Shown piece after piece: positions 62,550 through 64,000 of a DNA stretch of 64,000 nucleotides; within the stretch, counting starts at the first letter, position 1, and each line of letters opens with the position of its first letter. The notes below the pieces were generated by a model. It saw nothing but the letters and a program-made list of their open reading frames with translations, had not been told where the DNA came from and searched no databases. The DNA lies in contig DATBHR010000057.1 in assembly GCA_036557365.1 (NCBI GenBank), positions 124,001 through 188,000 of the forward strand, in the 5' to 3' direction. This DNA is from DATKHR01 sp036557365 (GTDB lineage Bacteria > Acidobacteriota > Vicinamibacteria > Vicinamibacterales > CAVVIG01). The position numbers and the translations under genes are program-made.

Positions 62550-64000
62550 TCAGGGGCAATGCGCGATCAGATATTGCGCGTCCGCAATCATGATGGCCGC
62601 GGCGGCCGCGTCCACGCCCTTCCCTCCCTGTGCGTTCAGCTCGTTGATGAACGCCGAGTAATTGTTGCCGGCGGTGTTGCAGTTGCCGCGCGTCCGCGCG
62701 TCTGCGCCGGCGTTGAGCTTCGCCAGCAGCGAGTTCGCCTGCCCCTTGTTCTTGATGAGGCCTGCCGCGAGGAACTGCTCCACGTCCTGTTTGATGCTGT
62801 CGGCCGTCACGATGATGCTGAACGACACCGACGCGATGCTGTCGTTCGCAACATGGTCCGCGCTGATCACGCTGAACGAATGCGGCCCGAGCGACAGGTC
62901 TGTCAGGAGATTGATCACCTGACCGCTCGCCAGCCCGTGGCCCGCGACCGTCGTCTGCCCATCGAGGCTTGGTGCCGTCGACGCGACGCCAGAGCCGGCA
63001 CCGTCGCTCGTCGTGAACCCGATCGTCAGCGTGTCGCTGTGCACGTATTGCGTGGCCGTCGGCGAGGTGATGCTGATGACCGGCGCCGTGTTGTCGAGGA
63101 TGACGGTGATGGAGTGCGTCACTTCGACCATCCCGTTGTTGCCTGTCGCGAACATGTCGACCGTGTACGGACCGTCCGCGCCCGACAACGTGAATTGCGC
63201 CGGCGGCAGCTGCGTCGTGAACGCCGTCGGCGTTGTCCCCTGCGGATAGAACCGGAACGAGACGGACGCGACGCCGAGCGTCGAGCCGCCGTCCGTCGCG
63301 TTGATCGTCAGCGGCGTGCTCGACGTCACGAAGGTGCCGCCTCCGCCAACGAACGACGGCGTGCCGAACGTCAGCGAGCTCTTTGGCAGGAACGGCGCAC
63401 ATGCGCCCCGCTGGTTCGACCAGAACGGGGCGACGAGGATTTGATTGCCGAGCGACGAATCGGAGACCGGAATGGGAATTGGCGGCGTCGGATTCTGGAA
63501 CGCCGGGGCGCCTCTCTGCGGGTCAGCGGTCTGCTCACAGATGTCCGCGGCTTCGCCCACCTTCAGGTCGGTCGAGACGTTGCTGAACTCGTTGATCAGA
63601 TCCGTAAAGAAGTTGCCGTGGACGTCGGTCACGACGCTGTCGTTGATCCATCCGGTGCCGACGAGCGGATCGGTAGCAGCCTCGAGAATCTCGTGACTCG
63701 CCGCCTCCGTAATGTGGTTCCTGATGTCGTCGGCGCTTCCCGATGCGCAGGCCGTTGGAACGACCGCGTACGCAAACGTCTGCGAAAAGAAGATCGGGAG
63801 CGGATCCGGGAACTCGAACTTCGCGTTCGGCGCGGCGCCGAAGAAGTGGTAGCCGCTCAATGAGTCGCATCCGCCGTCGACGATCGTCATCGACCGGGGC
63901 AGATAGATGACGTACAGCGTGTCGTCATTGGTCTGCGGCACCCCGGTAATCGCCGGCAGCAATCCGGGCGGCGGCACCGGGTTGAAACCAACCTCGCATG
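62550..64000 (-). CDS. Secreted EXORDIUM-like protein with FIMAH-like C-terminus (5'-partial)
   Basis: Open to the right edge; at least 483 residues, N-terminus missing. The first part has AASHEILEAATDPLVGTGWIND and later DLKVGEAADICEQ, the HExxE ... TDP ... GW ... E.AD.C pattern of plant PHI-1/EXORDIUM-like proteins, whose His-Glu site looks like a metallopeptidase. The middle (about 210-400) has Ig/bacterial adhesion-like repeats (STPLTINATDGGSTLGVASVSFRFYPQG, DNTAPVISITSPTATQYVHSDTLTIGFTTSDGAGSG). The last about 75 residues (QDVEQFLAAGLIKNKGQANSLLAKLNAG ... ADAQYLIAHC) match the FIMAH type of C-terminal domain. Probably surface-exposed. Confidence 0.78.
   Translation of the reverse strand, partial: CEVGFNPVPPPGLLPAITGVPQTNDDTLYVIYLPRSMTIVDGGCDSLSGYHFFGAAPNAKFEFPDPLPIFFSQTFAYAVVPTACASGSADDIRNHITEAASHEILEAATDPLVGTGWINDSVVTDVHGNFFTDLINEFSNVSTDLKVGEAADICEQTADPQRGAPAFQNPTPPIPIPVSDSSLGNQILVAPFWSNQRGACAPFLPKSSLTFGTPSFVGGGGTFVTSSTPLTINATDGGSTLGVASVSFRFYPQGTTPTAFTTQLPPAQFTLSGADGPYTVDMFATGNNGMVEVTHSITVILDNTAPVISITSPTATQYVHSDTLTIGFTTSDGAGSGVASTAPSLDGQTTVAGHGLASGQVINLLTDLSLGPHSFSVISADHVANDSIASVSFSIIVTADSIKQDVEQFLAAGLIKNKGQANSLLAKLNAGADARTRGNCNTAGNNYSAFINELNAQGGKGVDAAAAAIMIADAQYLIAHCP

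Overview
The window is about 64 kb of GC-rich, gene-dense chromosome. I infer an acidobacterium, probably of the Vicinamibacteria type. The reasons are a duplicated FtsX/MacB-type permease paired with a PadR regulator, a VWFA-related protein of the acidobacterial type, two Oar-like TonB-dependent receptors with carboxypeptidase-like N-domains, several TPR-fused sulfatase-like proteins and PEP-CTERM proteins. No rRNA, insertion sequence, integrase, phage gene or CRISPR array was seen. The only RNA gene found is one tRNA-Lys. No stretch longer than about 300 bases lacks a gene.

Layout. 1-2.9 kb (+): the end of an exopolysaccharide locus (sugar-1-phosphate transferase, UDP-glucuronate decarboxylase, dual-specificity phosphatase). 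2.9-7 kb: DUF2277, EttA, DNA polymerase IV, a Tam-like methyltransferase and a small protein. 7-15.5 kb (-): a compact housekeeping operon reading acyl-CoA dehydrogenase, GlpX, MFS exporter, threonylcarbamoyl-AMP synthase, HflX, TPR/SLH lipoprotein, PgsA-like enzyme and tandem cyclophilin, with several 4-nt ATGA overlaps. 15.6-17.7 kb (-): SAM hydrolase, a methyltransferase-like protein and a bactofilin. 17.9-20.2 kb (+): cysteine desulfurase and MnmA, joined for tRNA 2-thiouridine. 20.2-27.3 kb (-): TrxB, TrxA, GlgA and two sulfatase-like/TPR proteins; GlgA and the two sulfatase-like genes are coupled by stop/start overlaps.

27.3-42.7 kb is the most unusual part. Two Oar-like receptors each stand head-to-head with a minus-strand gene set containing a sulfatase-like/TPR protein. 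The second receptor is followed by a membrane/spermidine-synthase-like/TPR fusion. An FdhE-like protein with no visible formate dehydrogenase and a D,D-carboxypeptidase lie between the two modules. All three sulfatase-like proteins have Thr where a sulfatase has the Cys/Ser that becomes formylglycine, so I read them as Thr-nucleophile members of the alkaline-phosphatase superfamily and not as sulfatases.

42.8-47.6 kb: a small Cys-containing protein, an orphan DNA methyltransferase, the VWFA-related protein, a TVP38-family membrane protein and two proteins with strongly basic tails. 47.7-52.4 kb (+): a receiver protein, then HemE, HemH and a HemG/HemY-type oxidase (late haem synthesis), then arginase. 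52.4-57.8 kb: a second lone receiver, a broken DUF2911 gene, the PadR/permease pair with a palindromic operator and an MscS channel. 57.9-60.3 kb: a small membrane protein, tRNA-Lys, a Phd/VapC toxin-antitoxin pair with a clear promoter/operator, a SnoaL-like lipoprotein and DUF1697. 60.4-64 kb (-): three tandem PEP-CTERM paralogues and, beyond a strong terminator, a secreted EXORDIUM-like protein with a FIMAH-like tail that runs off the right edge.

All family names come from reading motifs by eye. No database search was run.
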